From contig NSLH01000001.1 of NCBI GenBank assembly GCA_002763895.1, positions 1 through 64,000 on the forward strand: a stretch of 64,000 nucleotides of DNA. The letters run 5' to 3'. The notes beneath the pieces were generated by a model. It was not told the origin of the DNA. It saw only the letters and a list, made by a program, of their open reading frames with translations, and searched no databases. The position numbers and the translations under genes are program-made. Below, piece by piece: positions 47,397 to 56,542 of this stretch (the stretch's first letter is position 1; each line of letters begins with the position of its first letter). Origin of the DNA: [Chlorobium] sp. 445. GTDB lineage: Bacteria > Bacteroidota > Chlorobiia > Chlorobiales > Thermochlorobacteraceae.

Positions 47397-48887
47397 TTAC
47401 AGCAAAGCAAGATAAGGCTCAGGAATAAGGTTGCCAATGTTGAGAATGAGGCGATCATCCAGGGCTTTTTTGACACGTGCCATTTCTTTGATACCGTCTT
47501 CGCCGAACATCATCACAAGATACTCAGATTTTAGCTTGCCGACACCGTGCTCAGCAGAGATTGTGCCGCCAAGTTCCAGAGTTTTTTGAATGAACTGTCG
47601 ATAAAGCGCTTTTGCGCGCATGGCTTCTTCAGCATTTTTGGGGAGAATGTTCAGATGCAGGTGTGCATCACCGATATGTCCGAACAAGATGTAATCGAGC
47701 CTATTAGCAGCACATTCACTTTGGTAAGTCTTCATCAATTCAGGTAAGTGTTCATACGGCACTGCCATATCCGTGGAAATCTTTCGCTGCTTAAAGCGCG
47801 CATACCATTCATTGACCAAAACAGGCAAGGCATGCCGAAAGTCACGAATTTGCTGCTGCTCATCAGGGGTGAGTGCAATCCAACTTTGAGCCAAACATGC
47901 ACCGTATTTTTCCAGAAGGCTATACCACTGGGTAAGTTGTTCGTCTTCAGTGTGTGAGGTTGTTTCTTGCTCAAAGAAAATTGCGCCTTTAGCCTGCGCG
48001 GGAATGTTCGGATACTTCTTGCGCAAAAAGTTCAGTGAATGCTCATCAAAATATTCTAATGCACGAGCTGAAATTAAAGTGTTTGAGTGTGAGAGCTGAC
48101 GTGCATCACGAACAAAATCAAGCAAAGAGTGATTGTCAGCAAAATAGACAAGTGCACTGAAAATTTTTTCTGGCTTAGCAATGAGCTTCAAATCCGCTTC
48201 CAAGATAGCAGCCAGCGTGCCTTCTGAACCGATAAAAAGATCAATGATATCCATGTTAGGTTTAGCATAAAACCCTGCAACATGCTTAGAGGTGTTGGGC
48301 ATCGTGTAGCTTGGAATTTTGAAGCAATAGCGTCGCCCACGTGGTGTGGTAAAATCAATCATACCAGTGCTGTCTGCAAAAATCTCTCCGCGTCGAATAT
48401 CCATGATTTCACCGTCTGCGAACGCCAGTTTGAGCCGCTCCACATAAGGGCGAGTCGGTCCATACTTGAATGTGCGTGCACCAGAGGAATTGTTTGCGAT
48501 TGTGGCGCCGATAAAGCAGTAGCGTTCGGTAGGGTCAGGTGTGTAGAACAGTCCGAGCGATTCTACTGCGCGTTGAAGGTCGTAGAGCAAAACCCCTGCT
48601 TGAACGGTGGCACGCCCTGTCCCATCGGGAAATTTTTCAATGTTGAGCATGGTGTTGAGGCGATGAAAAGCCAGCGTAACCCCACCGAAAGGAATGCGCC
48701 CACCTGTGGTACCTGTCCCGTTACCCGAAAACGTAACGCGCTTGTGCTGCGCATAGCACATCGTCAGGAGCTGTGCAACTTCTTCGTAACTTTCGGGCAA
48801 ATAGACACCTTCAGTATATCCACCTTGTAAGACACTGGTATCTTCAAGAAACGATTGAATTTCGGTGTGGTCGGTCTTAAAAATCAT
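47397..48887 (-). CDS. FAD-linked oxidase, GlcD/D-2-hydroxyacid dehydrogenase type
   Basis: About 496 residues from the ATG at 48885-48887; an upstream extension overlaps the neighbouring gene. The FAD-binding domain has VYLPESYEEVAQLLTMCYAQ, FSGNGTGTTGGRIPFGGVTL and GATIANNSSGARTFKYGPTR. The C-terminal cap domain has FGHIGDAHLHLNILPKN and the signature GGTISAEHGVGKLKSEYL. This group oxidises D-lactate, glycolate or D-2-hydroxyglutarate. No Fe-S domain is fused and no GlcE/GlcF gene is adjacent. It lies 17 bases after a VOC protein that may produce D-2-hydroxyglutarate. The exact substrate is not decided by sequence alone. Confidence 0.88.
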   Translation of the reverse strand: MIFKTDHTEIQSFLEDTSVLQGGYTEGVYLPESYEEVAQLLTMCYAQHKRVTFSGNGTGTTGGRIPFGGVTLAFHRLNTMLNIEKFPDGTGRATVQAGVLLYDLQRAVESLGLFYTPDPTERYCFIGATIANNSSGARTFKYGPTRPYVERLKLAFADGEIMDIRRGEIFADSTGMIDFTTPRGRRYCFKIPSYTMPNTSKHVAGFYAKPNMDIIDLFIGSEGTLAAILEADLKLIAKPEKIFSALVYFADNHSLLDFVRDARQLSHSNTLISARALEYFDEHSLNFLRKKYPNIPAQAKGAIFFEQETTSHTEDEQLTQWYSLLEKYGACLAQSWIALTPDEQQQIRDFRHALPVLVNEWYARFKQRKISTDMAVPYEHLPELMKTYQSECAANRLDYILFGHIGDAHLHLNILPKNAEEAMRAKALYRQFIQKTLELGGTISAEHGVGKLKSEYLVMMFGEDGIKEMARVKKALDDRLILNIGNLIPEPYLALL

Positions 48888-48904
48888 ACTTCGGTGCGTG
48901 TCCG

Positions 48905-49513
48905 TTATGTGCGTGTGGATTCCATCAAGGTGTTGGCTTGCAAAGAACGAAACCCTGTGTAGCCCCAATGCCGTTCCGCAAGTTCCAAGACGGTGAAAGC
49001 CATACTGTGTTTCATTTCTGGTTTCGTGAAAATTTGCCGCAGGGCGGAGCCGGGCTCACCGGTAATTTCGCCAGCAAACTCAATACCTTTTCTTTCTAAT
49101 GCAGCGATACTTTTTTCAATATCATTGACATTGACGGCGATGTGATGCAGAATTTCATCACCGAAGGTTTCGACCCATTTGGGAATAACACAGCCTGCGC
49201 CACGCTCATCTTCAAAGGCTTGGTCGATAAACACAGCAGGCAAGCCCGGATAGCGATACACTTTTGCCCACCAATTCTCATACTCCACGATGCCTAAGTT
49301 GATATCTTCAATAAAACCCAGTGATAAAAACTCTTCAGCGCGCCGTTCTACATCCGTAGTGCGAATCGTAATGTGGTCAATGAGCGGACGCAAACCGATG
49401 CCAACTTCTTCAAGCAGTGAGTTCAATGTGGCTGCAGCGCGGTTGTTTGCAAGATATTCTTCCACATAGCGCGCAACATGTGCTTCAGCGCGTTTGAAGG
49501 TGTGATACATCAT
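48905..49513 (-). CDS. VOC-fold protein with DUF1338-like end motifs
   Basis: 202 residues. A helical start is followed by two vicinal-oxygen-chelate modules. Candidate metal ligands are His in LIDHITIRTTD (about 47), His in EILHHIAVNVND (about 120) and Glu in FTVLELAERH. The HxxxR spacing in DHITIRT and the C-terminus RHWGYTGFRSLQANTLMEST resemble, from memory, DUF1338 proteins, which include 2-oxoadipate dioxygenase/decarboxylase (HglS). It is far shorter than HglS (about 450). The next gene encodes an FAD-linked hydroxyacid dehydrogenase. A 4-hydroxyphenylpyruvate-dioxygenase-like or glyoxalase role is the alternative. The family fold is clear; the substrate is inference. Confidence 0.65.
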   Translation of the reverse strand: MMYHTFKRAEAHVARYVEEYLANNRAAATLNSLLEEVGIGLRPLIDHITIRTTDVERRAEEFLSLGFIEDINLGIVEYENWWAKVYRYPGLPAVFIDQAFEDERGAGCVIPKWVETFGDEILHHIAVNVNDIEKSIAALERKGIEFAGEITGEPGSALRQIFTKPEMKHSMAFTVLELAERHWGYTGFRSLQANTLMESTRT

Positions 49514-49594
49514 ATCGCAAATAAATTAAGTTGATAAGAAAATGCCCTATAAGGCAAAAGTATATCATTACTACAATTTTACTGCACAGACAAA

Positions 49595-50569
49595 TTACTT
49601 TGCAGACGATGCAGTTTTGAAAGATGAGCGTGATGACGCAGTGCCAAGAGCCGTATCAAAAATTTCGCCCTCGACTTTTTCTTTCACGGCCTCGCCGTGC
49701 ACGGAAGTCAAAATCTCTTTGACATTGCGAGAAAGATTTTGTGCAATGTCGTCCGTTGGCAAATCATCTCTATCCGTACCAAATGGATTCTCGATATCTT
49801 CTGCAATCACTTCAATGCCGACCATCACATAGAAGATAAAGGGTACAATTACAACTGCTGCCCAACCGAAATCACGCATCAGACCAAATGGCAAAGAGAA
49901 GATGTATGCTGCAATAAATCGCTTGATGAGCATAGCATACGAAAAGGGTATAGGCGTTTTTTTGATGCGCTCCATGCCGCCCAGTGTATCAATCAGTTCA
50001 TTGAGATTTTGTGAGAGCGCAAGAAATTGCTCCATCGAAATGTCGTTGTCAGTGCGCAGTTGCTGAACTTTATCTAAGAGCAGTTTCATCACAGCAAGTG
50101 GCATATGAGCGGCAGGTTGTATGCAGGCGCGTTCCGCATCGGACAGCATGGCTAAATCTTGCACCGTTAGAGTCTCGCGCAAATGCTTGGGAATAGCCAG
50201 AGCATAGGCTGAAATCAGTGCAACAAATTGCTGACGGCGTGCATAATCGGCTTGGGGTAGGTAGGCATCGAGTTTGAGGGCAAGATTGCGCGCTGCATTG
50301 ACAAGTGCACCAAGAAGCCGACGCCCTTCCCACCATCGCTCGTATGCCGTATTGGTGCGAAAAACAAGTACCAAGCCTAAAACAACGCCTAAGAGCGTAT
50401 GCACCGTCAGAGGCATTTCAAGTTTGTAATAGCCCTTGACCAAGTCGAAGTAGCACACAAGCGCTGTGAAAACTGCCATAAGCGCCATGCTTGGTAGAAG
50501 TCGCCGCAACTGCCCAGTATTGAACTTGAGGAGAAATGAGAACCAAATTCGGCTATCGTATTGAATCAT
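49595..50569 (-). CDS. Bestrophin family (UPF0187) anion channel protein
   Basis: 324 residues. Blocks typical of bacterial bestrophins are LLGVVLGLVLVFRTNTAYERWWEGRRLLGALV (partly quoted; RTNTAYERWWEGR is diagnostic), YAMLIKRFIAAYIFSLPFGL, and IEVIAEDIENPFGTDRDDLP near the C-terminus. Four membrane helices form a pentameric channel in characterised homologues. The last 40 residues are Ser/Ala/Lys-rich and variable. It stands alone between divergent neighbours. Confidence 0.92.
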   Translation of the reverse strand: MIQYDSRIWFSFLLKFNTGQLRRLLPSMALMAVFTALVCYFDLVKGYYKLEMPLTVHTLLGVVLGLVLVFRTNTAYERWWEGRRLLGALVNAARNLALKLDAYLPQADYARRQQFVALISAYALAIPKHLRETLTVQDLAMLSDAERACIQPAAHMPLAVMKLLLDKVQQLRTDNDISMEQFLALSQNLNELIDTLGGMERIKKTPIPFSYAMLIKRFIAAYIFSLPFGLMRDFGWAAVVIVPFIFYVMVGIEVIAEDIENPFGTDRDDLPTDDIAQNLSRNVKEILTSVHGEAVKEKVEGEIFDTALGTASSRSSFKTASSAK

Positions 50570-50794
50570 GAACGCGCGTTTGTCAATTGGTTTGTCATTT
50601 ATTCGTCCTTCGAAGAGACTGCTGTCAAAACTAAAAAGTTAGTCTTAGCTTTGACAATTGCCAAGCTCTTGCAAAAAAATAAAGTGCTGTGAAGAACAAT
50701 GACAAAAAAGCAGCAAAAGAAGAGTGTAAAGCACAAAACGATTCACAGAGGGGTAATGTTTTGAGCGAAAAATTTACGAATAAATCTTCAACGA

Positions 50795-51900
50795 ATGAGC
50801 ACAAGAAAGAAGGTCGTGGTTGGCATGTCGGGCGGTGTAGATTCGTCTGTAGCGGCATGCCTGCTTGCAGAGCAAGGCTATGAAGTCATTGGGATTACAA
50901 TGAAAACGTGGGATTATGACATGGCAGGTTTGGGCAAAAGTTCAAAGAAAGAAACAGGTTGCTGTTCTTTGGAGTCCATCAACGATGCGCGCAGTGTAGC
51001 TGTCGCCAAAGGGTTCTTGCACTATACACTTGATTTTCGTGAGGATTTCGGTGAAGCCGTTATTGAATATTTCAAAGAAGAGTATTTGCATGGTAGAACA
51101 CCAAACCCGTGCGTGATGTGCAATACTAAAGTCAAGTGGGAATCACTGTTGCAACGCGCAGAACTTTTGGGCGCAGATTACATTGCCACAGGACACTATG
51201 CACGCGTGCGCTATGAAGATGGGCGCTACAAACTCTCCAAGGGCAAGGACCAAAACAAAGACCAAAGCTATGTGCTGTGGGGAATTTCGCAGCGGGCGCT
51301 CTCTAAAACACTTTTCCCGCTTGCTGAACTGACCAAACCCGAAGTGCGTGAACTTGCCCGCAAATTCGGCTTGAAGGTCGCCGAAAAAAGTGAAAGCTAT
51401 GAGATTTGTTTCATTCCCGACAACGACTACGAGCGATTTCTCAAAGAATGGTGCCTGACTTAGAAGCGAAAGTGTCTGGCGGTAAAATTCTTGATGAGTC
51501 AGGCAAGGTCTTAGGGCAGCATCGTGGGTATCCGTTCTACACAATCGGGCAGCGCAAAGGTTTAGGCATCACAACACCAGAGCCAGTTTATGTTACCGAG
51601 ATTCATTATGAGAACAACACCATTGTCGTAGGCAAAAGCGAAGCGCTGCTGCATCATGGACTTGTAGCATCGCAAGTAAATTGGATTGCTGTGGCAGAAC
51701 TGAAAGAGCCAATGTGTGCCAGCGCAAAAATTCGCTACAAAGACCAACCTGAGCCATGCACGATTTCACCACTCGATAACGGTATGGTCGAAGTGCGCTT
51801 TGATAAACCGAAGCGTGCTATTACGCCTGGTCAAGCCGTCGTGTTCTATGATGGTGATGATGTTTTAGGTGGCGGATTCATTCACAGCGTGATAAAGTGA
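50795..51900 (+). CDS. mnmA: tRNA-specific 2-thiouridylase MnmA, broken by a single-base deletion
   Basis: Restored length about 368 residues, the normal size. The ATP-binding P-loop is MSGGVDSSVAACLL. The first catalytic Cys is in TPNPCVMCNTKVKWE, and the second in SYEICFIPDNDYERF. The C-terminal barrel follows with GKVLGQHRGYPFYTIGQRKG and TPGQAVVFYDGDDVLGGG. The first frame ends at FLKEWCLT. One extra A at 51447-51448 gives FLKEMVPDLEAKVSGGKILD and continues to 51900. The enzyme inserts sulfur at U34 of tRNAs for Lys, Glu and Gln. Confidence 0.95.
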
Positions 51901-51927
51901 TAAGCCAGTCTTTCTGTTCCTGTTCAC

Positions 51928-53058
51928 TCATGGCTCTACAACAAGGAAGCGCCGCCAAGCCGAGAAGAGGGCCTCGCTGACGCCACGAATGTTTTTGAGT
52001 TCTTCAACACTTTCGAAACGCTTGTATTCTTGGCGATAGCGCAAAATGCGGTCGGCAAGCGTACGAGTCATACGTGGTAAGCGCATCAGGTCTTGAAACG
52101 TAGCCGTGTTTAGATTGATTTTCTCGCCTTCTTTGATAGGCGGCTTGAGCTCAAAAGCCTCATCAATAAGACGCTCAAAATCCTCTTGTGCACTTTCACT
52201 TGTGCCGCCGAAACGAACCGAGAGCGTAAGGTGATGCGAAAAGCCAAGTTCAGGGTGTGTAAGAAAAGCATAGTCCGCATCGACGAAGGCATAACGCACA
52301 CCAATTCCGCCGGCAATGCGTTGCGGCTCGGTGCTGAATCCTGCACGCAGTGAGACATACGGCACAGCATCGAATTCCATACCCGATTTAAATGAAATTG
52401 GATAGCGCACATCTTTCTCTACATCAAAAAACGCACGTAGGTTTTTTAGCACTCGATACGACAATCCTGCCATGTAGACTTGTGCAATCTCTTCATTTGA
52501 GAGACCGATGGAAGGACGATTAAGATTGAGCGCTGATACACCAAGCGAGAGTTCAGGCGTAATAAGTGCTAAAATGCCGACATCAAGACTAATTACGCCA
52601 GCATTGCCATAGCCTTGAATTGAGAAAAGTTGATAGGAAAGTGTAGCGCCGAAAAAGAACCGCCGCTCAAACACGTTGGCATATCCCAAAGAGACTGCAG
52701 TTTCATTGTAAAGTTCGAAGCCGAAACGGCGCGCTGCTGCACCAAAGGCGCCAAATCCCGCTGGCAAGGTCTGTGGATCGGCAAATGCAATAGCAAAATC
52801 TGACAGTTCGCTAAGTCCAAAAGGTTGGGCATAGAAAAAACTAACTTCACGATGTGGCAGGAGCATCAGACCAGCAGGGTTATAGAACAGGGCAAAAGAA
52901 GAGTTTGCAAGACCTGTAAAGGCACCGCCAACACCAATGGCGCGCGCACCTTTGTCCAAACGCACCGCTTGGGCATGAAGCAGGGTATTGCATCCTATTG
53001 ACATAATCAGCACAGCAAGACATGTCAGCGGTTTCACTAACATAGTACTCGTGTCCAT
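51928..53058 (-). CDS. PorV/UPF0164-like outer-membrane barrel fused to a helix-hairpin-helix domain
   Basis: About 376 residues from the ATG at 53056-53058 (a second ATG five codons on is equally possible). A signal peptide (LAVLIMSIGCNTLLHAQA) is followed by a barrel related to PorV/PorQ proteins: GARAIGVGGAFTGLANSSFALFYNPAGL is the diagnostic opening, and regularly spaced beta strands continue to about residue 300. A ComEA-type helix-hairpin-helix ends the protein (INLNTATFQDLMRLPRMTRT, ADRILRYRQEYKRFESVEEL, IRGVSEALFSAWRRFLVV). HhH domains of this kind bind double-stranded DNA. The fusion is unusual for an outer-membrane protein. Confidence 0.8.
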   Translation of the reverse strand: MDTSTMLVKPLTCLAVLIMSIGCNTLLHAQAVRLDKGARAIGVGGAFTGLANSSFALFYNPAGLMLLPHREVSFFYAQPFGLSELSDFAIAFADPQTLPAGFGAFGAAARRFGFELYNETAVSLGYANVFERRFFFGATLSYQLFSIQGYGNAGVISLDVGILALITPELSLGVSALNLNRPSIGLSNEEIAQVYMAGLSYRVLKNLRAFFDVEKDVRYPISFKSGMEFDAVPYVSLRAGFSTEPQRIAGGIGVRYAFVDADYAFLTHPELGFSHHLTLSVRFGGTSESAQEDFERLIDEAFELKPPIKEGEKINLNTATFQDLMRLPRMTRTLADRILRYRQEYKRFESVEELKNIRGVSEALFSAWRRFLVVEP

Positions 53059-53279
53059 GTTTTGGGTAAGGTTCTCACTGAATTTACAACGGATAGAGGG
53101 ATTGCTAAAGTGTATCAGCTGGGGATGCCAATGATGATGAATCAAAGGCGATAAGCCCTACGAAAAGTCTAACATAACGCAAGGATGCTTCTACAAATGA
53201 AGTTTGCGGGCGATTTCGTAAAATGCAACGCAAAATTTTCTTCAACCTGGGCGTAACAATGCTCTAAAACCACACCACT

Positions 53280-53819
53280 ATGCTTCAACCCGACGATACC
53301 GCACTTATCATCATCGATGTGCAAGGCAAACTTGCTACGTTGATGCATGAAAAAGAGAGACTGTTTCAAAACCTGACGCGTCTCATACGTGGCGCACAAA
53401 TCTTAGAGATTCCAATTGTGCTCACGGAGCAATATCCACAAGGTCTTGGCGAGACGGTGCCTGAAATCAAAGCATTGATGCCTGATGTGCAGCCGATTAT
53501 CAAAATGAGCTTCAGTTGCTGTGGTGAGGAAGCGTTTCTTGACGCCATAGAAGAGCTCGATCGTGAGCAGCTTTTGGTGGCAGGCATTGAGTCGCATGTC
53601 TGTGTCTATCAAACGGTTGCAGATTTGCTGGATGCAGGCTACAATGTGGAAGTCGTTGCCGATGCGGTCTCTTCACGCACGGCTGAAAACTACAAACTGG
53701 GTCTGTCGCGAATGGAGGATATGGGCGCATGGCTAACTAGCACGGAGATGGCACTCTTTGAGCTCTTGCGTGTGGCGGGCACACCAACCTTCAAAGAAAT
53801 TTCAAAACTCGTAAAATGA
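53280..53819 (+). CDS. Isochorismatase-family hydrolase
   Basis: 179 residues. The catalytic triad of the cysteine-hydrolase family can be placed: Asp in ALIIIDVQGKLA, a Lys in the central segment (QPIIKMSFSCCGEEAF), and Cys in LLVAGIESHVCVYQTVADLL. This matches YcaC-like or nicotinamidase-like hydrolases (a YcaC-type single domain) rather than true isochorismatase. Substrate unknown. Its stop overlaps the start of the phosphatase gene by 4 bases, so the two are translationally coupled. Confidence 0.88.
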   Translation: MLQPDDTALIIIDVQGKLATLMHEKERLFQNLTRLIRGAQILEIPIVLTEQYPQGLGETVPEIKALMPDVQPIIKMSFSCCGEEAFLDAIEELDREQLLVAGIESHVCVYQTVADLLDAGYNVEVVADAVSSRTAENYKLGLSRMEDMGAWLTSTEMALFELLRVAGTPTFKEISKLVK

Positions 53820-54340
53820 TGAATCTCAACCATTCCCACGCAAAGCCCGTGCGTGTGCTATTTGTGTGTTTAGGCAATATCTGTCGCTCGCCCTCAGCAG
53901 AAGGGGTGTTTCGCAAGCTGTTGCACGAAGCAAACTTAGCCGCTGCTTTTGAGATTGATTCAGCAGGCACAGCAAGCTACCATATTGGTGAACCTGCTGA
54001 CTATCGTGCTGAAACTGCCGCCGCAGAGCGTGGCATCGATATCTCTGCACATCGTGCGCGGCAAGTGCACCGCAAAGATTTTGATACCTACGATTGGATT
54101 ATCGCTATGGATAAAAGCAACTTGGAAAATCTACGGCGAATGTGTCCGCAAAAGCTGCAGCATAAGTTGAAGTTGATCATGAGCTTTGCCTCGCACCACA
54201 CACTCGATGAAGTGCCGGATCCGTATTACGGCGATGAAAGAGATTTCAAGTATATGCTCGATCTGCTTCAAGATGCCTGCAAAGGCTTACTTGACTGGCT
54301 GGTGAGCATGCATAATCTTCAAACTGAAGCGCATCGCTAG
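53816..54340 (+). CDS. Low-molecular-weight protein-tyrosine phosphatase
   Basis: 174 residues. The P-loop VLFVCLGNICRSPSAEGVFR contains the CX5R catalytic motif (Cys-Leu-Gly-Asn-Ile-Cys-Arg-Ser), and the general acid Asp is in LDEVPDPYYGDERDF, both conserved. LMW-PTPs dephosphorylate tyrosine kinases involved in exopolysaccharide export or act on other phosphoproteins. There is no tyrosine kinase nearby, so the partner is unknown. It is coupled to the isochorismatase-like gene and ends before a hairpin shared with dxs. Confidence 0.93.
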   Translation: MMNLNHSHAKPVRVLFVCLGNICRSPSAEGVFRKLLHEANLAAAFEIDSAGTASYHIGEPADYRAETAAAERGIDISAHRARQVHRKDFDTYDWIIAMDKSNLENLRRMCPQKLQHKLKLIMSFASHHTLDEVPDPYYGDERDFKYMLDLLQDACKGLLDWLVSMHNLQTEAHR

Positions 54341-54389
54341 GGTTTAGCGATGTGTGGGCTATATCGAAAAAGGCAGCATGGAAAAGTAA

Positions 54390-54411
54390 AGGGCGAGTGT
54401 AAGCTCGCCCT
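54390..54411. terminator. Hairpin between the phosphatase gene and dxs
   Basis: AGGGCGAG pairs perfectly with CTCGCCCT around a 6-base loop. Minus-strand sequence after the stem is T-rich (TTTACTTTTCC), fitting a terminator for dxs, and it could also act for the convergent phosphatase gene. No long U-run follows on the plus strand. Confidence 0.6.
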
Positions 54412-54439
54412 GTGCATATTGTCTTGTGCTTATGCGCGC

Positions 54440-56392
54440 TTACTGCGCAACAGCTTCTAGGGTTTCGGCGCCCATAAATTGAAGCACGCGCTTGCAGATG
54501 CTTTCTGGGTCTAAGCCCACTTCCTTATGCAGTTCAGCAGGCTGACCGTGGTCAATGAATCGATCAGGTAAGCCGATAACGAGCACTTTGTTGCTGTAGC
54601 CTTTTTCTTGCAAGTATTCCAAGACAGCGCTGCCGAATCCACCTTTGATAGTATTTTCTTCAATCGTTACAAGCCGTTCATGCTTAGCGCAAAGTTCATC
54701 AATGAGTGCGGTGTCGAGAGGTTTCACAAAGCGCATATTAGCCACGGCAGCTGAAATGCCTTGTGCAGCTAAAAGGTCAGCGGCTTTCATGGCATGATTG
54801 GTCATAACGCCGATACCGAGGAAGGCAATATCGTCACCTTTGCGTAGCAGTTCGCCTCTACCAATCGGAAGTTGGGTAAATTCTTTGCGCAGCGGCACAC
54901 CTACGGCATTACCTCGCGGATAGCGTACGGCAATTGGACCATCATCATACTTGACGGCTGTATAGAGCATATCGCGCAGCTCTTGTTCGTTCATCGGTGC
55001 CATAATGACCATGTTGGGGATAAGCCGCAAGTAAGAGAGATCAAAAGCACCGTGATGTGTCGGGCCGTCGGCACCAGCCAGACCGCCTCTATCCATTGCA
55101 AAAATCACATTTAGATTTTGCAGAGCTACATCGTGAATAATTTGGTCATAGGCGCGCTGCAAGAATGTAGAGTAGATTGCTACAACAGGCTTCATGCCTT
55201 GCGTAGCCAAACCCGCCCCAAATGTTACGGCATGTTGCTCGGCAATACCTACATCAAAGAAGCGTTCGGGAATTGCTTTCTCCAGAATTTTAAGTGAGGT
55301 CCCCGATGGCATTGCAGCCGTAATACCGACAATGCGCTCATCCATTCGTGCCAGTTCTGTAATGGTATTGCCAAAGACATCTTGATAGAGCGGTGGCGCA
55401 TTTGGATTCGGTGCTTTGAGTGATTTGCCGGTGATTTTGTCAAAGGCGGAGCTTTGTGCATGCCACTTTAATTGGTCTTCTTCGGCAAGTTTGTAGCCTT
55501 TGCCTTTGATGGTTACAATGTGCAAAAGTTTCGGGTGCGGCATCTCGCGCAGTTCGCGCAAAAGCGAAGCAAGATGCACCACATCATGACCATCAACAGG
55601 ACCAAAGTAGCGGAAGCCCAAGGCTTCAAAGAATTGTCCGGGCGTGAGTGCAGCTTTCAGTCCTTGCTCAAGGCTGCGGATAAATTGACGAGCGCGCTCG
55701 CCAAGTTCATTATCCATGCGACTGAGAATGTCCCAGATGTCGCGCCGAATTTTGTTGTAAGTCGAGTTCGTGGTAATGTCAGTCAAATGTTCTTTCAAGC
55801 CACCGACATTGGGATCAATCGACATGCAGTTGTCGTTGAGCACGACAAGCACGTCGGTTTTAAGATGCCCTAAGTGATTAAGCCCTTCAAACGCCATGCC
55901 GCCCGTCATGGCACCATCACCAATGACAGCGACGATTTTGTAGTCTTCTTTGCGTAAATCACGCGCAACCGCCATCCCAGCTGCAGCTGAAATAGAGGTA
56001 GAAGCATGCCCGACACCAAAGGTGTCGTAGATGCTCTCGCTACGCTTTGGGAAACCCGATACACCTTTGTATTGGCGATTGGTATGAAAGATGCCGCGTC
56101 GCCCTGTCAGAATTTTATGTACATACGCTTGATGTCCTACGTCCCAGACAAGTTGATCTTTCGGGGTGTTGTAGATGTAGTGTAGAGCGACAGTGATGTC
56201 TGTGGCACCGAGGCTTGCACCAAAGTGCCCACCGTATTGAGAGACCAGATCAATAACGAACTCTCGGCACTCTTGCGCAATGGCCGGCAAGTCGGAGAGA
56301 GAAAACTTCTTGAGGTCATCAGGAGAATTGATGTGACGCAGATACTTGCCGTAGTTGACAAGGTCTTCTCGGGGCGCTATATGTTCAAGCAT
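54440..56392 (-). CDS. dxs: 1-deoxy-D-xylulose-5-phosphate synthase
   Basis: 650 residues, slightly longer than usual. The TPP domain has HYGGHFGASLGATDITVALHY-type sequence, DQLVWDVGHQAYVHKILTGR, and GDGAMTGGMAFEGLNHLG with the Mg-TPP motif. The pyrimidine domain has VGIAEQHAVTFGAGLATQGM and RGGLAGADGPTHHGAFDLSYL. The C-terminal transketolase domain follows. It condenses pyruvate with glyceraldehyde 3-phosphate, the first step of the MEP isoprenoid pathway. The window also holds a pyruvate oxidoreductase, but no other MEP gene. Confidence 0.97.
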   Translation of the reverse strand: MLEHIAPREDLVNYGKYLRHINSPDDLKKFSLSDLPAIAQECREFVIDLVSQYGGHFGASLGATDITVALHYIYNTPKDQLVWDVGHQAYVHKILTGRRGIFHTNRQYKGVSGFPKRSESIYDTFGVGHASTSISAAAGMAVARDLRKEDYKIVAVIGDGAMTGGMAFEGLNHLGHLKTDVLVVLNDNCMSIDPNVGGLKEHLTDITTNSTYNKIRRDIWDILSRMDNELGERARQFIRSLEQGLKAALTPGQFFEALGFRYFGPVDGHDVVHLASLLRELREMPHPKLLHIVTIKGKGYKLAEEDQLKWHAQSSAFDKITGKSLKAPNPNAPPLYQDVFGNTITELARMDERIVGITAAMPSGTSLKILEKAIPERFFDVGIAEQHAVTFGAGLATQGMKPVVAIYSTFLQRAYDQIIHDVALQNLNVIFAMDRGGLAGADGPTHHGAFDLSYLRLIPNMVIMAPMNEQELRDMLYTAVKYDDGPIAVRYPRGNAVGVPLRKEFTQLPIGRGELLRKGDDIAFLGIGVMTNHAMKAADLLAAQGISAAVANMRFVKPLDTALIDELCAKHERLVTIEENTIKGGFGSAVLEYLQEKGYSNKVLVIGLPDRFIDHGQPAELHKEVGLDPESICKRVLQFMGAETLEAVAQ

Positions 56393-56542
56393 AGTTGTTC
56401 AGGTTTTCAGAATTGACTGTAAAGGTCTACTGTTTTTGAGATAATAAAAAAATTAAGTTAAGAATTTGCTTTGCATCGTAAAAATGCTGATGCTAAGTGC
56501 AATGCGCTCTTGTGCATTTGACCAAGCATTTAGCCATGTACC

